Made by a program: the position numbers and the translations under genes
Part shown: positions 47,252-57,873 of the stretch, piece after piece
Position numbering within the stretch: the stretch's first letter is position 1
How the letters are laid out: each line of letters opens with the position of its first letter
Assembly: GCA_037102815.1 (NCBI GenBank)
Contig: BTPP01000008.1
Coordinates: 2,046,001-2,110,000, forward strand
DNA length: 64,000 bases
Origin: Neurospora intermedia
Lineage: Eukaryota; Ascomycota; Sordariomycetes; Sordariales; Sordariaceae
Reading direction: 5' to 3'
The notes under the pieces: generated by a model
The model's input: only the letters and a program-made list of their open reading frames with translations
The model's database searches: none
What the model was told of the DNA's origin: nothing

Positions 47252-48220
47252 ATGGGCCACGAGGATGCTGTTTACCTTGCCAAGCTCGCCGAGCAGGCCG
47301 AGCGCTACGAGGGTACGTTAAATCAATCAATGCCCGATGCCGACCGACAGAGACACTGATAAGTTCCGCCGTGCAGAGATGGTTGAGAACATGAAGATCG
47401 TCGCTTCTGAGGACCGTGATCTCACCGTTGAGGAGCGCAACCTCCTTTCCGTCGCCTACAAGAACGTCATCGGTGCCCGCCGTGCCTCGTGGAGAATCGT
47501 CACCTCTATCGAGCAGAAGGAGGAGTCCAAGGGCAACTCTACTCAGGTCAGCCTCATCAAGGAGTACCGCCAGAAGATTGAGAGCGAGCTTGCCAAGATC
47601 TGCGAGGACATCCTTTCCGTTCTTGACCAGCACCTCATTCCTTCCGCCACCACTGGCGAGTCCAAGGTCTTCTACCACAAGATGTAAGCGTATAACGCCC
47701 CGAGTCGCTTACCTTGCCGCTCTCTAACCCCCATAATAGGAAGGGTGACTACCACCGTTACCTCGCCGAGTTCGCCGTTGGTGACAAGCGCAAGGACTCC
47801 GCCGACAAGTCGCTCGACGCCTACAAGAACGCTACCGACGTTGCCCAGACCGAGCTTCCTCCCACTCACCCCATCCGCCTCGGCCTTGCCCTCAACTTCT
47901 CTGTCTTCTACTACGAGATTCTCAACGCTCCTGACCAGGCTTGCCACCTCGCCAAGCAGGCCTTCGATGACGCTATTGCCGAGCTCGACACATTGAGTGA
48001 GGAGAGCTACAAGGACTCCACCCTCATCATGCAGCTCCTCCGCGACAACCTTGTGAGTACACTCGAGGAGATTGGATTCGGTTGAACGGCACTGACTCTT
48101 TTTTTCCCATAGACTCTCTGGACCTCTTCCGAGGCCGAGGCGCCCGCCGCCCAGGGTGAGGCTGCCCCCGAAGAGCCCAAGGCTGACGCCCCTGCGGCGG
48201 AGGAGCCCAAGGCCGAGTAA
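47252..48220 (+). CDS. 14-3-3 protein
   Basis: Exons 47252-47312, 47377-47683, 47740-48052 and 48113-48220 give 262 aa. The whole length is the 14-3-3 fold: [41 protein letters not shown] (Lys and Arg of the phosphopeptide pocket), [10 protein letters not shown] (pocket Arg/Tyr), [17 protein letters not shown] and [16 protein letters not shown]. The C-terminal tail is Ala/Glu/Pro-rich. It binds phospho-Ser/Thr proteins as a dimer and acts in signalling. Introns lie after RYE, inside the Met codon of YHKM and after RDNL, all with matching frame. C-biased codon use suggests high expression. This is one of the two 14-3-3 genes I recall for N. crassa; the locus name was not determined. Confidence 0.97.
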
Positions 48221-48981
48221 AGAGGTGGCGGATACGTTTCCTTTTTAGTCTCATGATGTGATAATTCCCTGGCAGAAATCTTGGCAAGTCCACGGTGGAA
48301 ATGGTGTCTTTGGAGTGTCGGAATGGAGATCCCCCAAATACTTTTGCATGTTTTACGCAGATACACAACACAGCAATCCAAGAATAAGTGGACGATTCCC
48401 CCAATATGAAAGAGGATTAGAAGGTGGCAGAGCAGAGCACCTTGGAGGTTTTCCTTTTTTGTCTCGGTATCGTCTTGTCTTTTAGACTAGTACGCTGGGC
48501 AGTCGTGACCACAACACAAAACCAAAATCTACCCCCTTTTTTCGAGCAAGATCTCGAGCAGACATATTTAGTTCTCACAGTATCGCTGGGCGTGCCAGTC
48601 AAGAACCAGGCCGATGATTAACAGTCATAGGTAGGAATATTTTAGATGTACGGGAAAAGATTAGTTCAGGTATTTCGTTGCCAACTCAAACCAACATTTC
48701 GACACAATGTTCTCAGGCTAATATACCTACCAAGTGATTTTCGTTTATGCTTTTACCTCCCTCAAACCATGCTAGTGTTTATGCCTCTACCTCCCTCAAA
48801 CCAAGCTAGTGATTCCGAAGGTCGTCCTGGTACACGGGTATCTTTTTGAGTGACCATGGCAACATTTCCTGCCAGATTCTGACCCATCAATCACAAATGC
48901 CGTCTCCCTCAATACCACCACCACCACAGCCCTTGATACCGAAGTCTTCCTAGCAGCCATGATGACGATGATGCCTCCCCA
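48221..48981. other. convergent 3' region between 14-3-3 and DPH4
   Basis: 0.76 kb shared by two 3' ends, containing a 34-bp imperfect tandem duplication (48744-48811). Nothing else seen. Confidence 0.6.
48744..48811. repeat. 34-bp tandem duplication, two copies
   Basis: Copies at 48744-48777 and 48778-48811 differ at 3 positions. The shared core is ACCTCCCTCAAACCA followed by GCTAGTG. Confidence 0.85.
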
Positions 48982-49641
48982 CTACCTCCTCTTCTCCTCA
49001 TCCTCCCCATCCCCATTCTCCTCCTCCTCATCCTCAGCAACCACATAACAAACCCGCAACCAAATCGTGCAATCCGCGCATTGGACCAACACCTCCCCCA
49101 AGTCGGCATTCTCTTCCAGGTCTTCTTCCGTTAGGGCAAAGCCCCGCTCGTTGCCGCATCGGCAGGGGCGGTACCATGTGTCTTTTTCGTTACTAGCAGT
49201 ACTAGTACTAGTACTAGCACCAGTACTAGGGGAAGAGGAAGAGGAAGAGGAAGAAGGTATGAAAACCATGTCGTCTAGGTCGATGGTGTCGATGCCTGTT
49301 TGGAAGTCTTGGACCACATTGGTACTCTTGCTGGAGGTGGTGAAAGGAGAGCGGGAAAAAGAAGAAAAAGAAGAAGAAGAAGAAGAGCGAAGGGCGGCGT
49401 CGTATTGGGTCCGGAGGGTGGGGGAGGAGAGGGTGGTGTATGCGAGGGAGATTTGGTCGATTGTGTAGAGTGTTTTTGAGGGGTGTTTGTTGGATGTGGA
49501 GGAGGAGGAGGAATTAGAAGAAGACTTGTCGGGGTGGTGGGTGAGGAGGGCGCGGCGGTAGGCTTGTTTGATTATGGCGGGGGTGAGGTCGGAGGTGGTG
49601 GGTGAGAGGGAGAGGATTTCGTAGAGGGTTGGGTGGGACAT
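48982..49641 (-). CDS. DPH4-type J-protein with CSL zinc finger
   Basis: A single exon of 219 aa. Residues 1-85 are a J domain ([24 protein letters not shown] with the HPD motif, [21 protein letters not shown]). Residues about 110-200 are a DPH-type/CSL zinc domain: DLDDMVF, then [17 protein letters not shown] and [14 protein letters not shown], with four Cys in two CxC/CxxC-like pairs. The tail is very acidic. Two Ser-rich linkers make it longer than yeast Dph4/Jjj3 (172 aa). The family supports the first step of diphthamide synthesis on eEF2 as a metal-binding J-protein. The ATG at 49641 is the first that places the J domain at the N-terminus. It converges on the 14-3-3 gene. Confidence 0.88.
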   Translation of the reverse strand: MSHPTLYEILSLSPTTSDLTPAIIKQAYRRALLTHHPDKSSSNSSSSSTSNKHPSKTLYTIDQISLAYTTLSSPTLRTQYDAALRSSSSSSFSSFSRSPFTTSSKSTNVVQDFQTGIDTIDLDDMVFIPSSSSSSSSPSTGASTSTSTASNEKDTWYRPCRCGNERGFALTEEDLEENADLGEVLVQCADCTIWLRVCYVVAEDEEEENGDGEDEEKRR

Positions 49642-50238
49642 TTTGGATGTGTTGGCGGTTTTGCGGTTTGAGGTCAAATGTGGTGTTTGGTAATTCGACT
49701 CCGGGTATAAAATGGTGTGGTTGTGAGAATGCCCGGTTTGGTGTTGAGATGTATATGATGTGTAAGTGGTGAAAGGTTGGTGGTTTGCGCCGAGCAGCCT
49801 TCGAGAGAAAACTTTGTATCCCGCAATCACGTGTCTCTTTGCGCCCGCTGCCTTTGTGATGTTGCGGTATACAGCAGGAAATCTGAATCAACAGAAAAAG
49901 AGGCAGTGTGATGTGTCGGTTCGCGCGTGGTGGGTTGAGTCCTAGTTGTGTACCTGGATATCGTGAAGTGAGTTGTTCAGAGAAACAAATTCGGGGGGGA
50001 AATTTTACTGCACCGTTAAACACATTACCTCGTCCCGGCCTCCAACCACAGTGGGGAACTCCGTCTTATAAGACGCCAAAAGGACGTTCAGTCAACAACC
50101 GGAAAAACAAAACCACATCGATGGCATCCCCTTCCAAATGGCTTGAAACTTGTTGTACATTGTTGGTGATGATACAGTCTATGGACATGGCAGTGACTCT
50201 CGTTGTAATCTTCCCGACAAGCGACAACGACCGATCGC
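49642..50238. other. promoter of DPH4 and 3' end of mL59
   Basis: 0.6 kb between two minus-strand genes. No other feature seen. Confidence 0.6.
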
Positions 50239-50879
50239 TTATTTGGGGAACTTGGTCCAGTTCCTCTTGCCGACCTGTAGTGAAGCCCATGGTTAACAAG
50301 AGTCCAGACCGCAAGAGTTTGGGTGTAATTCTTACCTTTTTCCATTCCCGGATAAGGTCGGGCATAGCCAGCATGGCCTCTCTCCTCTTCTCCATCCTGT
50401 GTGCGAAATCCCCAGTCAGCAAACCACCACTTCCTCCCAACCAGCAGCAGCAGCAGCAGTAGCCGAGGTTCAACGACAACGTACTTGGCAACCAGTGTCC
50501 TTTCGTGCTTGTGACCCTTGACCTTCTCTCCAACACCGGTACCCTTGACACGGAGACCGAGCTCGACTCTCTTCCGTAGCTTCTCCTCGTTGAGCTTGCG
50601 GGTGAAGGGCAGCAGCTCCTCGACGCCGTGTTCCTGGGCCAGCTTGACGAGCTCGGCCTGTCGCCTGAGCGAGTACTTGGGGTTGTGCCACTTTCCGGTG
50701 ATTGGGTGCTTGGTGGGCATGAACGGGTTCGGGCTCTCCTCCTGGTAGGGCGTCTTGTGCGTCTCGGGGTCGGCGCCGGCGGGCAGGATCGCGGCCGGCG
50801 GGTACCGGGCCAAGAAGGTGCGCAATCGCGGTGGGAGCGAAAGCGCCAGCTGGACGTGCTGCTTCACCGTGGCCGCCAT
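50239..50879 (-). CDS. Mitochondrial large-subunit ribosomal protein mL59 (MrpL25-like)
   Basis: Exons 50879-50485, 50396-50336 and 50274-50239 give 163 aa, near yeast MrpL25 (157 aa). Motifs: LPPRLRTFLARYPPAAILP, NPFMPTKHPITGKWHNPKYSLRRQAELVKLA, GVEELLPFTRKLNEEKLRKRV and KGHKHERTLVAK; then across intron 1 MEKRREAMLAMPDLIREWKK, and across intron 2 a short last exon VGKRNWTKFPK. It is a fungal mitoribosome-specific structural protein; it begins like a basic presequence-free protein. Both introns keep frame and have good splice sites. The NPFxPxKHPxTGKWHxPxYSLRRQ motif is what I recall for mL59. It shares a 503-bp divergent region with PRP28. Confidence 0.8.
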
Positions 50880-51382
50880 GGTGAAGAAGATGTCGATCGA
50901 CCGGCCTGCTGGCGGTGCTGTGTCGGTCGAGGTGGGAGAGGGGGGTTTGTTTGTTTTTGTCGTAGGTGACAGGGTCCGGATTGCTCGAACGAACCGGAAC
51001 GGGGAACTTTGCGATCAATCGGCCGCCGGACGGGACCCCAACTGCGAAAAAGTTCCAGGGCGCGAAACGGTACACAGCGATGGCCGGAAGTTGCACGCCG
51101 AACCCTAACCCGACTCTTTGAACCCCCCGCGTAAGGCGCGGCATGTGGAGACGCTTGAACAGGCACGACAGGGATCACCGACCTTGAACCGTGACATAAC
51201 TTTTGGGCGGGTCGAGAACTGTGCTGCACCGCTGCTGCACCCCAGAACCACCCAAGTTCGCCATAACAACAACCCCATTCCGGAACCCAGCACTGCTTGG
51301 AAATCAACACGTTTATTTTCAACACTGTCGCCTCCGACCAGTCTCTTCCTTCGATTCATCATCAACTCCATACACTACCACG
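50880..51382. promoter_or_regulatory. compact bidirectional promoter, mL59 / PRP28
   Basis: Only 503 bp separate two divergent start codons, the shortest divergent gap in the window, so both promoters and leaders must share it. No canonical TATA box was seen. Confidence 0.6.
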
Positions 51383-53569
51383 ATGAGCACGACATCAAGA
51401 CGGGAACCCCCAGACCTGGCAGCACTGCTGCGCAAGAAGAAGGAGGAAGAAGCCGCCGCCGCGAAACCAAGATTCATCCCCAAAAAGGAACGAGAGAGGC
51501 TAGAAGCCGAGAAGAAGGCAAAGGAAGAAGAGGAACGCAAGCGCAAGGAAGAAGCCAAGTCTCAACCAAATGGAACAAATCATAACGGCAACCGCATGGA
51601 CGGTATCCAAAGTAATCACAACCATAACCCCCAACGAAACATCCCAACCGGACCCAAGGCGATGCGGTATGACGATGACCGGGGACCCAACAGCATGAGC
51701 AACGGTCGGGACTACAGAGACAATCGCGACAACAGAGATAACCGAGACAGGAACCAACGTGGCGCAAAACGCGGCGCACCCAACGATGACGAAGAGAAGC
51801 GAGCCAAGATGGAGAGGAACGACGAGGCAGAGCTGCGCGCCCGCTACATGGGTCCAGTAGTAAATCAGTCCACATTCTCGGCCAAGAAGAAGAGGAGGAG
51901 GACGGCAGCGAACAAGTTCAACTTTGACTGGGATGCCGATGACGACACTAGCCGACCCTTCGACCCCATCTACGCAGAGCGTCAAGAGCCTCTGGTCCGA
52001 CTTGGTGGTTACGAGATGACGGAAGAGATGGTGATGCGAAAGGCCGAAGCTATCCGTCGTGGCGATCCCGAGACGGGCGAGGAGCGCGCCAGGCAATACC
52101 TGGAACAACACAGACGGATCAAGGAGATGGAACAGCGCAAGAACCTGGGCAAGCACTGGTCCGAGAAGAAGCTGGAGGACATGAAGGAGCGCGATTGGCG
52201 TATCTTCAAGGAAAACTTTGGCATTGCGACCAAGGGTGGTGCCATTCCCAACCCTATGCGCAGTTGGGAAGAGTCTACGCTGCCTAGGCGTCTGCTCGAC
52301 ATCGTCAAGAACGTGGGTTACGACGAGCCGACGCCTATCCAGAGAGCTGCCATTCCCATTGCCCTTCAAGCACGCGACTTGATCGGTGTGGCCGTGACGG
52401 GTTCCGGTAAAACTGCAGCTTTCTTGCTGCCTCTACTGGTTTACATCTCCGAACTACCACCCCTTACCGAGTACAACAAGAACGACGGTCCATATGCCCT
52501 GATTCTGGCGCCGACAAGAGAACTGGTGCAACAGATTGAGAGCGAGGCCAAGAAGTTTGCTACGCCTCTCGGATTTACAGTCGTCAGTATTGTGGGTGGT
52601 CATTCGCTCGAAGAGCAAGCGTTTGCTCTACGGAACGGTGCCGAGATCATTGTCGCCACACCGGGTCGTCTAGTGGACTGTCTCGAGAGACGTTTGCTCG
52701 TCTTCTCTCAGTGCTGCTACACAATCATGGATGAAGCCGATCGTATGATTGACCAGGGTTTTGAGGAGCCGCTTACCAAGATCTTGGATGCCATGCCGGT
52801 AACCAACGAAAAGCCAGATACAGACGACGCGGAGAACCCGCAACTGATGAGCCGGTACGTGGACGGCAAAGATCGCTACAGACAGACGATGATGTACACA
52901 GCTACCATGCCTCCGATTGTGGAGCGCATTGCCAAGAAATATCTACGTCGTCCAGCCATTGTCACCATTGGTAACGCAGGCGAAGCCGTCGACACGGTCG
53001 AGCAGCGCGTCGAGTTCGTATCCGGCGAAGACAAGCGCAAGAAGCGTCTGCAGGAGATCCTCAACTCGGGGCAGTTCAAGCCGCCCATCATTGTCTTTGT
53101 CAACATCAAGCGCAACTGCGACATGGTGGCGCGCGACATCAAGGGCATGGGCTACTCGGCGGTTACTCTGCACGGTTCCAAGACACAAGAGCAGCGTGAG
53201 GCGGCACTGGCGTCGCTGCGGAACGGGCAGACAGACATCCTGGTAGCCACGGACTTGGCGGGTCGTGGTATCGATGTGCCCGACGTGTCGCTGGTTGTCA
53301 ACTTCAACATGGCTACCAACATTGAGTCCTACACGCATCGTATCGGTCGTACGGGTCGTGCGGGCAAGAGTGGTGTGGCTATTACTTTCTTGGGTCCGGA
53401 GGATAATGATGTGTTGTATGACCTGAGGCAGATTATCTCCAAGTCGTCCATCTCCAAGGTGCCGGATGAGCTCAGGAGACACGAGGCTGCCCAAAATAAG
53501 CCGCAGAAGGGACAGAAGAAGTTGGAGGAGAGCAATGGATATAGTGGGAAGGGCGGGTCATGGAACTAG
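51383..53569 (+). CDS. prp-28: DEAD-box RNA helicase PRP28
   Basis: A single exon of 728 aa. Residues 1-240 are a charged Lys/Glu/Arg/Asn-rich extension. The helicase core has the Q motif (GYDEPTPIQRAAIP), motif I AVTGSGKTAAF, Ia PTRELVQQIE, GG (VGGHSLEEQ), Ib ATPGRLVD, II MDEADRMID, III TATMP, IV IIVFVN, V ATDLAGRGIDVPDV and VI YTHRIGRTGRAGK. The SLEEQAF and MDEADRM-IDQGFEEPL stretches are typical of Prp28/DDX23. The protein is the U5 snRNP-associated helicase that releases U1 from the 5' splice site so that U6 can bind. I chose this ATG (CACGATGAGC); the open frame extends upstream without another good start. It is intronless, unlike most neighbours. Confidence 0.93.
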   Translation: MSTTSRREPPDLAALLRKKKEEEAAAAKPRFIPKKERERLEAEKKAKEEEERKRKEEAKSQPNGTNHNGNRMDGIQSNHNHNPQRNIPTGPKAMRYDDDRGPNSMSNGRDYRDNRDNRDNRDRNQRGAKRGAPNDDEEKRAKMERNDEAELRARYMGPVVNQSTFSAKKKRRRTAANKFNFDWDADDDTSRPFDPIYAERQEPLVRLGGYEMTEEMVMRKAEAIRRGDPETGEERARQYLEQHRRIKEMEQRKNLGKHWSEKKLEDMKERDWRIFKENFGIATKGGAIPNPMRSWEESTLPRRLLDIVKNVGYDEPTPIQRAAIPIALQARDLIGVAVTGSGKTAAFLLPLLVYISELPPLTEYNKNDGPYALILAPTRELVQQIESEAKKFATPLGFTVVSIVGGHSLEEQAFALRNGAEIIVATPGRLVDCLERRLLVFSQCCYTIMDEADRMIDQGFEEPLTKILDAMPVTNEKPDTDDAENPQLMSRYVDGKDRYRQTMMYTATMPPIVERIAKKYLRRPAIVTIGNAGEAVDTVEQRVEFVSGEDKRKKRLQEILNSGQFKPPIIVFVNIKRNCDMVARDIKGMGYSAVTLHGSKTQEQREAALASLRNGQTDILVATDLAGRGIDVPDVSLVVNFNMATNIESYTHRIGRTGRAGKSGVAITFLGPEDNDVLYDLRQIISKSSISKVPDELRRHEAAQNKPQKGQKKLEESNGYSGKGGSWN

Positions 53570-55255
53570 TGTAGTATATTACACTATTTAGTTGGATGTT
53601 CTCATAATGTTATACTATGCATATCATTACTTGACTTGTTGAGAGAAGACGTCAACAGTATGGGATGGGTAAGGTGGATGGGTTGAGGGATTTATTGATA
53701 GACCCATCTTTCTCCACGAAGCGATTGCGGACCCAGCCGCGTGTGTATCTGCGTATGAAGAGACGGTGAGAACCAAGGGAGAAGCCTGGAGAGCTCCCGG
53801 AGAGGCCCCGAGTTGGTTGAGGTTGCAGTGGAGATGGTTTTCTGAAAATTATCAGATCATCAGATAATATCGCCAAGCATCATCGGTGTGGGTCACATGC
53901 TGCTAGCCCCTCCAGCAGGTCCCGCCCGTTCTGGCGCTGAATCCCGCCTGAATTGGGCGAAACAGGTAAAGACTCAGCGGGACTTGGGCCCTGCAACGCG
54001 ACTGCTCCTGGACTTCGAAACCGCGCCAAGTTTCCGTTTCTCGGATTTCTTTGACCAAATTTTTGCAGAACCAAAAAAATCCACACAAAAACCCACTTCT
54101 TCTCGACGTTTCACTGCCGCGGGACGGGGGCCCTGTCCTGTCGTTCGCTGCAGTGCTGCGGGCTGGGTGAAAGTGCCTGCTGTAACTACTCACGGAAATT
54201 CCCGATGATCGATTTCCATCGACCCCGTCCGTCACCTTCCCTTTTCACACCCAAGGTTTGTGAGTGATGACTTCTCTCTGCTCTGTCTCTTCATCGAGTT
54301 GAACCCCGGGCAATGTTTCCTTTTTGTTCGAATCTGGTTCAAGGGCATCGTGGGTAATACATACACTGCCTCGGTCTACTTGGTATAACTGAGGGTTTTT
54401 GTACCCTTGATGCTTTCTTTTTGTTCTAGTGTTGGTGGTGGTGGTGGTGGGAAAATTTGTCAATCACAAGGCGCATACTCCAAAAAATAATGGATGAAAC
54501 ATGATTTCAGAACTCGACAAGAGCACATGTCATTTTACCACTTTTGAGGCACTTTGCTCACACCAACGACCCGGCTCCGCTCTTGGTCTTGCGTCCATTG
54601 TTCGGAATCTTTACCCTACCCGTGGACCCAAATAAGGTTGGCTTTACGTATTCCTTATCATCGGTGGTGATCCCTGAAATAGTGTAGTGTAGTAGGTCCC
54701 CAAGTCTGAGAACGGCGACCCCGAGGATTCACAAGGAAGAGTACGGACCCTCATCCAAACCCGGCCTTCTTTCTCACTACCACTTTTTGTTCCATAAACC
54801 TTCACCTGCAACACTTTTTCTTTTTTCTTTCTCCCCTTGCTTCATTTTGAGCAAACATAGACTTTTTTTCGTTTCTTCTTATTTTTACTCTTTCTAGGCG
54901 TCTTTCCTGGAACAACAACGACTGTCGACTCCAAACCATTCTGACCCCTCATAGAGATCACGAGTCAAGAAGAAAGTGGACGTCTCGGCATCTCTTCATC
55001 AGTCACACAGGCGCATCACGCATCACACACCGTCAAAGACCTCCGTGCCGTCTCACGGGAGTCGACAGATCGCAAATTCACAGGACGCCTCCTTGGGCGC
55101 AAACTGCATAGCATCTTGATAACCGGCTAACTTCCCTTGTCGTTTGCAACGAGGGGATTGGTCAGGTCTCATCACACCTCTCTCTCTCTTCAACCTCGAC
55201 CTCTTTTTTTTCTCTCTCCCTAATCACAGGCTTCACAGCCCACATCATCATCAAA
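53570..55255. other. PRP28 3' end and arg-13 promoter/leader
   Basis: About 1.7 kb. The last 0.4 kb is C/T-rich leader of arg-13 and includes a possible CPC1 half-site. No supportable gene; open frames at 53.9-54.2 kb on both strands look like chance. Confidence 0.55.
54962..54967. promoter_or_regulatory. candidate CPC1 (Gcn4-like) site GAGTCA
   Basis: GAGTCA (TGACTC on the other strand) lies about 290 bp before the arg-13 ATG. Arginine genes of Neurospora are under cross-pathway control by CPC1, which binds TGACTC-type sites. A single hexamer can occur by chance. Confidence 0.35.
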
Positions 55256-56436
55256 ATGGACTCCGTACCAGCCCAGACGCACCAGGGCTTTGAGGAAGCG
55301 GGTGCTGCTTCTGCCTCTCACCTCACAACAGCAACCACATCTCTACCGACCAAGGTTGAGTCACGGACAGCAGTGATGGAGGCTCTGGAGGACATTGTCT
55401 ACGGATCTGTACGTTCACTCACCAACAACATCTACCCTTCAAACCTATTACTAACCCACCTACGTGTGAGTAGGCCGCCGGTATCGTAGGCAAATACATC
55501 GAATACCCATTCGACACAGTCAAAGTCCGCCTGCAATCCCAACCCGACCACTTGCCCCTGCGGTACACGGGTCCCCTCGACTGCTTCCGCCAATCCATCC
55601 GCGCCGACGGCTTCCTCGGTCTGTACCGAGGCATCTCGGCCCCGCTCGTCGGCGCCGCCCTCGAGAACTCGTCCCTCTTCTTCTTTGAGCGCATCGGCCG
55701 CAGTCTTTTATACTCATCCGGCTTCGCCCCGCGCGACTCGGAGCTCTCTTTGTCCGCCCTCTGGTTCACCGGCGGTTTTTCCGGTGCTTTCACCAGCCTC
55801 ATCCTGACGCCCGTGGAGCTAGTCAAATGCAAGATCCAAGTTCCCGACGAACCTGGCGGGACAGGGGGAAGACAGCGGCAGTTGAAGCCGATCCCCGTGA
55901 TCAAGGAGATCTTTCGACATGAAGGACTGCGTGGGTTCTGGCATGGGCAGCTGGGCACGCTGATTCGCGAAGCGGGCGGTTGCGCGGCATGGTTCGGGTC
56001 CAAGGAGACCACGTCCAAGTGGTTCCGGGGAAGGAACGAGCGGGCGCTGCTGAAGCGCGGCGCAAGCGAGGAGGAGGTGCTGGCGAGTAGGGAACGGCCG
56101 CTGCCGCTGTGGCAGCAGGCGATTGCGGGGGCGTCGGCGGGCATGAGCTATAATTTCTTGTTTTTCCCGGCTGATACGGTCAAGAGCAGGATGCAGACGA
56201 GCCCGATTGGTGGTGGTAGTGGTGGTGGTGGTGGGGAGAATGGAGGAAAAGGAGGAGCAGCGACGACGGTGATGCCCAAAAAGAGTTTTGGCGAGGAGGC
56301 GAGGGCGTTGTGGAAGCAGGCGGGCATCAAGGGGTTTTATAGGGGGTGCGGCATCACGGTGTTGAGGAGCGCGCCGAGCTCGGCCTTCATCTTTATGGTG
56401 TATGATGGGTTGAAGAAGTATTTTCCTATGGCTTGA
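55256..56436 (+). CDS. arg-13: Mitochondrial ornithine/arginine carrier ARG-13
   Basis: Exons 55256-55408 and 55474-56436 give 371 aa. Three mitochondrial carrier repeats are present, with signature motifs [18 protein letters not shown] and PADTVKSRM. Each is followed by a helix ending in GLYRGI, GFWHGQ or GFYRGC. Residues 1-50 are an extra hydrophilic N-terminus. A Gly-rich insert (near residue 305) lies in the third repeat. Known role: ARG-13 exchanges basic amino acids across the inner membrane, linking mitochondrial ornithine and citrulline synthesis with cytosolic arginine metabolism. The symbol rests on the family match (yeast Ort1/Arg11 type) and on linkage with os-1 and prd-4 on LG I, recalled rather than searched. 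Confidence 0.88.
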
Positions 56437-57135
56437 GGGAGGGAGGGGTCATACAATTTCATTAGAGGGGAAGGAAAATAAAGCAATAAGGGGCATGAGA
56501 TAAAGAGTGGTCGTGTATGTTTGGTTGCTTTTTGGAAGGGAGAAGAGGGAAGGATCTAGAGAGCATAGGGAAGATGGCCGAAGCTGTGGGGGAAAAAGAA
56601 TAAGAAGATAAGAAAGAGGGCAAAACGGTCGGCGGCGCAAAGTTTATAGATGGGGTTGGCTGGAACTGGAGCGTTTGCATCTGTTTTTACATACACATCG
56701 TTTCATTTCAAGGGAGGATTGATGATACCAAAGATACTACGTAGGAAGAGGAAACAAAAAAAGGCAAGGATTGTGTGGCTAAAGAGGGACGGGACATACC
56801 CAGCCAGAAAATTCAAGAACGTTCAGTTCAGGTGCATCGATAGAAGGAGGAGGGCTTTGGGTAGACTAGGTTGCTTGTACATACAATAACAACTGGTTTA
56901 GAGCAGCTCAAGCTGAATTACCTCGCAATCAGTACCTACTTGCCACAGTGAGCCTAATGTTGTGTTTTCCGTTTCCCCCAGTGCAATCCAAAGCAACAGC
57001 TTTCTTTTCTCCTTCAACTAGATACCTAGGTAGGCAATCCCAGGCCCTAACTTATAACTAACTAACTAACTAACTCGCTCGCTTGTTTGCCCTCTTCAAT
57101 TTCCACCCTTTTTACAATTCCCTCTTCCCAAGCAT
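56437..57135. other. convergent 3' region between arg-13 and TspO
   Basis: 0.7 kb shared by two 3' ends; A-rich, with a short ACTA repeat near 57058-57076. Nothing else seen. Confidence 0.6.
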
Positions 57136-57685
57136 TTACAATCCCTTCTTCCCCTTCCTCCTCTGCTCCTCCTCCCCCTTCCTAATCCTCTCCTCGCTAA
57201 AATCCCACTCATTCAAATACCCACTCCCCGCACTCAGATACGTCGCAAACCCCAACCAGCACACATACGGCACCATCAACCAGCCCGCCACCGCATCAAT
57301 CTGCGTTCCCCACGTCCATGCCAAGTAGGCGTTGATCCCCACCAAAGCGGCGCAGTCGATGGTAGCCAGGATGGGACGACGCAAGCCGAAGAAGAGGGGC
57401 ATCCAGATTAAGTTCAGGCCGAGTTGGATAGTGTACAAGGTAGAGGTGTGATGGACTGTTGATGGGTTGCTAAGAAGGAGAGCAGGGGAAGAGGTCCCGA
57501 AAAGGTAGGCGCGGTGGGCGGCGTAGCCCATGGTGCCGTAGAGGAGGGTCCACACGGGGCCGAAGACGGAGGAAGGGGGGCGGAGAGGGGGTTGGCGGAG
57601 GGAGTGGTATTGGCGTTTTTGGTCGGAGACTTTTTTTGGGAAAGTGTTAGTTTGGGTTATTATGAAGTGGAGGGGGAAGGGAGAA

Positions 57686-57720
<35 letters not shown>

Positions 57721-57873
57721 ATAATGTGAAGAGGAAAAGAAAGAGTAAAAGTACCTACCAAAGCCTGTGCCGAAACCTACGGCTGTTCCGAGAGCTACGG
57801 GGAGGAGGATGGAGGCTGGTGCTGAGGTGAAGATGGAGGAGGGGAGGGTGAGCTGGGGGATGTAGCTCGTCAT
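57136..57873 (-). CDS. TspO/MBR-family membrane protein (translocator protein)
   Basis: Exons 57873-57759 and 57629-57136 give 202 aa. The family marks are PPSSVFGPVWTLLYGTMGYAAHRAY (the conserved P-P-x-x-x-F-x-P-x-W segment), QLGLNLIWMPLFFGLRR, and WLMVPYVCWLGFATYLSAG followed by LNEWD. Five hydrophobic helices are visible. The C-terminus is Lys/Arg/Glu-rich. TspO proteins bind tetrapyrroles and sterols and sit in the outer mitochondrial membrane of animals; the fungal role is unclear. The 129-nt intron has a GTAGGT donor and an A-rich AAAAAAAG acceptor with a CTAAC branch, and contains a 34-nt G run (C34 in the transcript). Confidence 0.9.
57686..57719. repeat. G34 homopolymer inside the TspO intron
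   Basis: Thirty-four uninterrupted G on the plus strand; C34 in the TspO pre-mRNA. It makes up over a quarter of the 129-nt intron. Confidence 0.95.

Noticed and set aside
51203-51382. 60-codon upstream extension of PRP28
   Set aside because: It starts at a non-ATG codon and has no similarity to the family; the ATG at 51383 fits.
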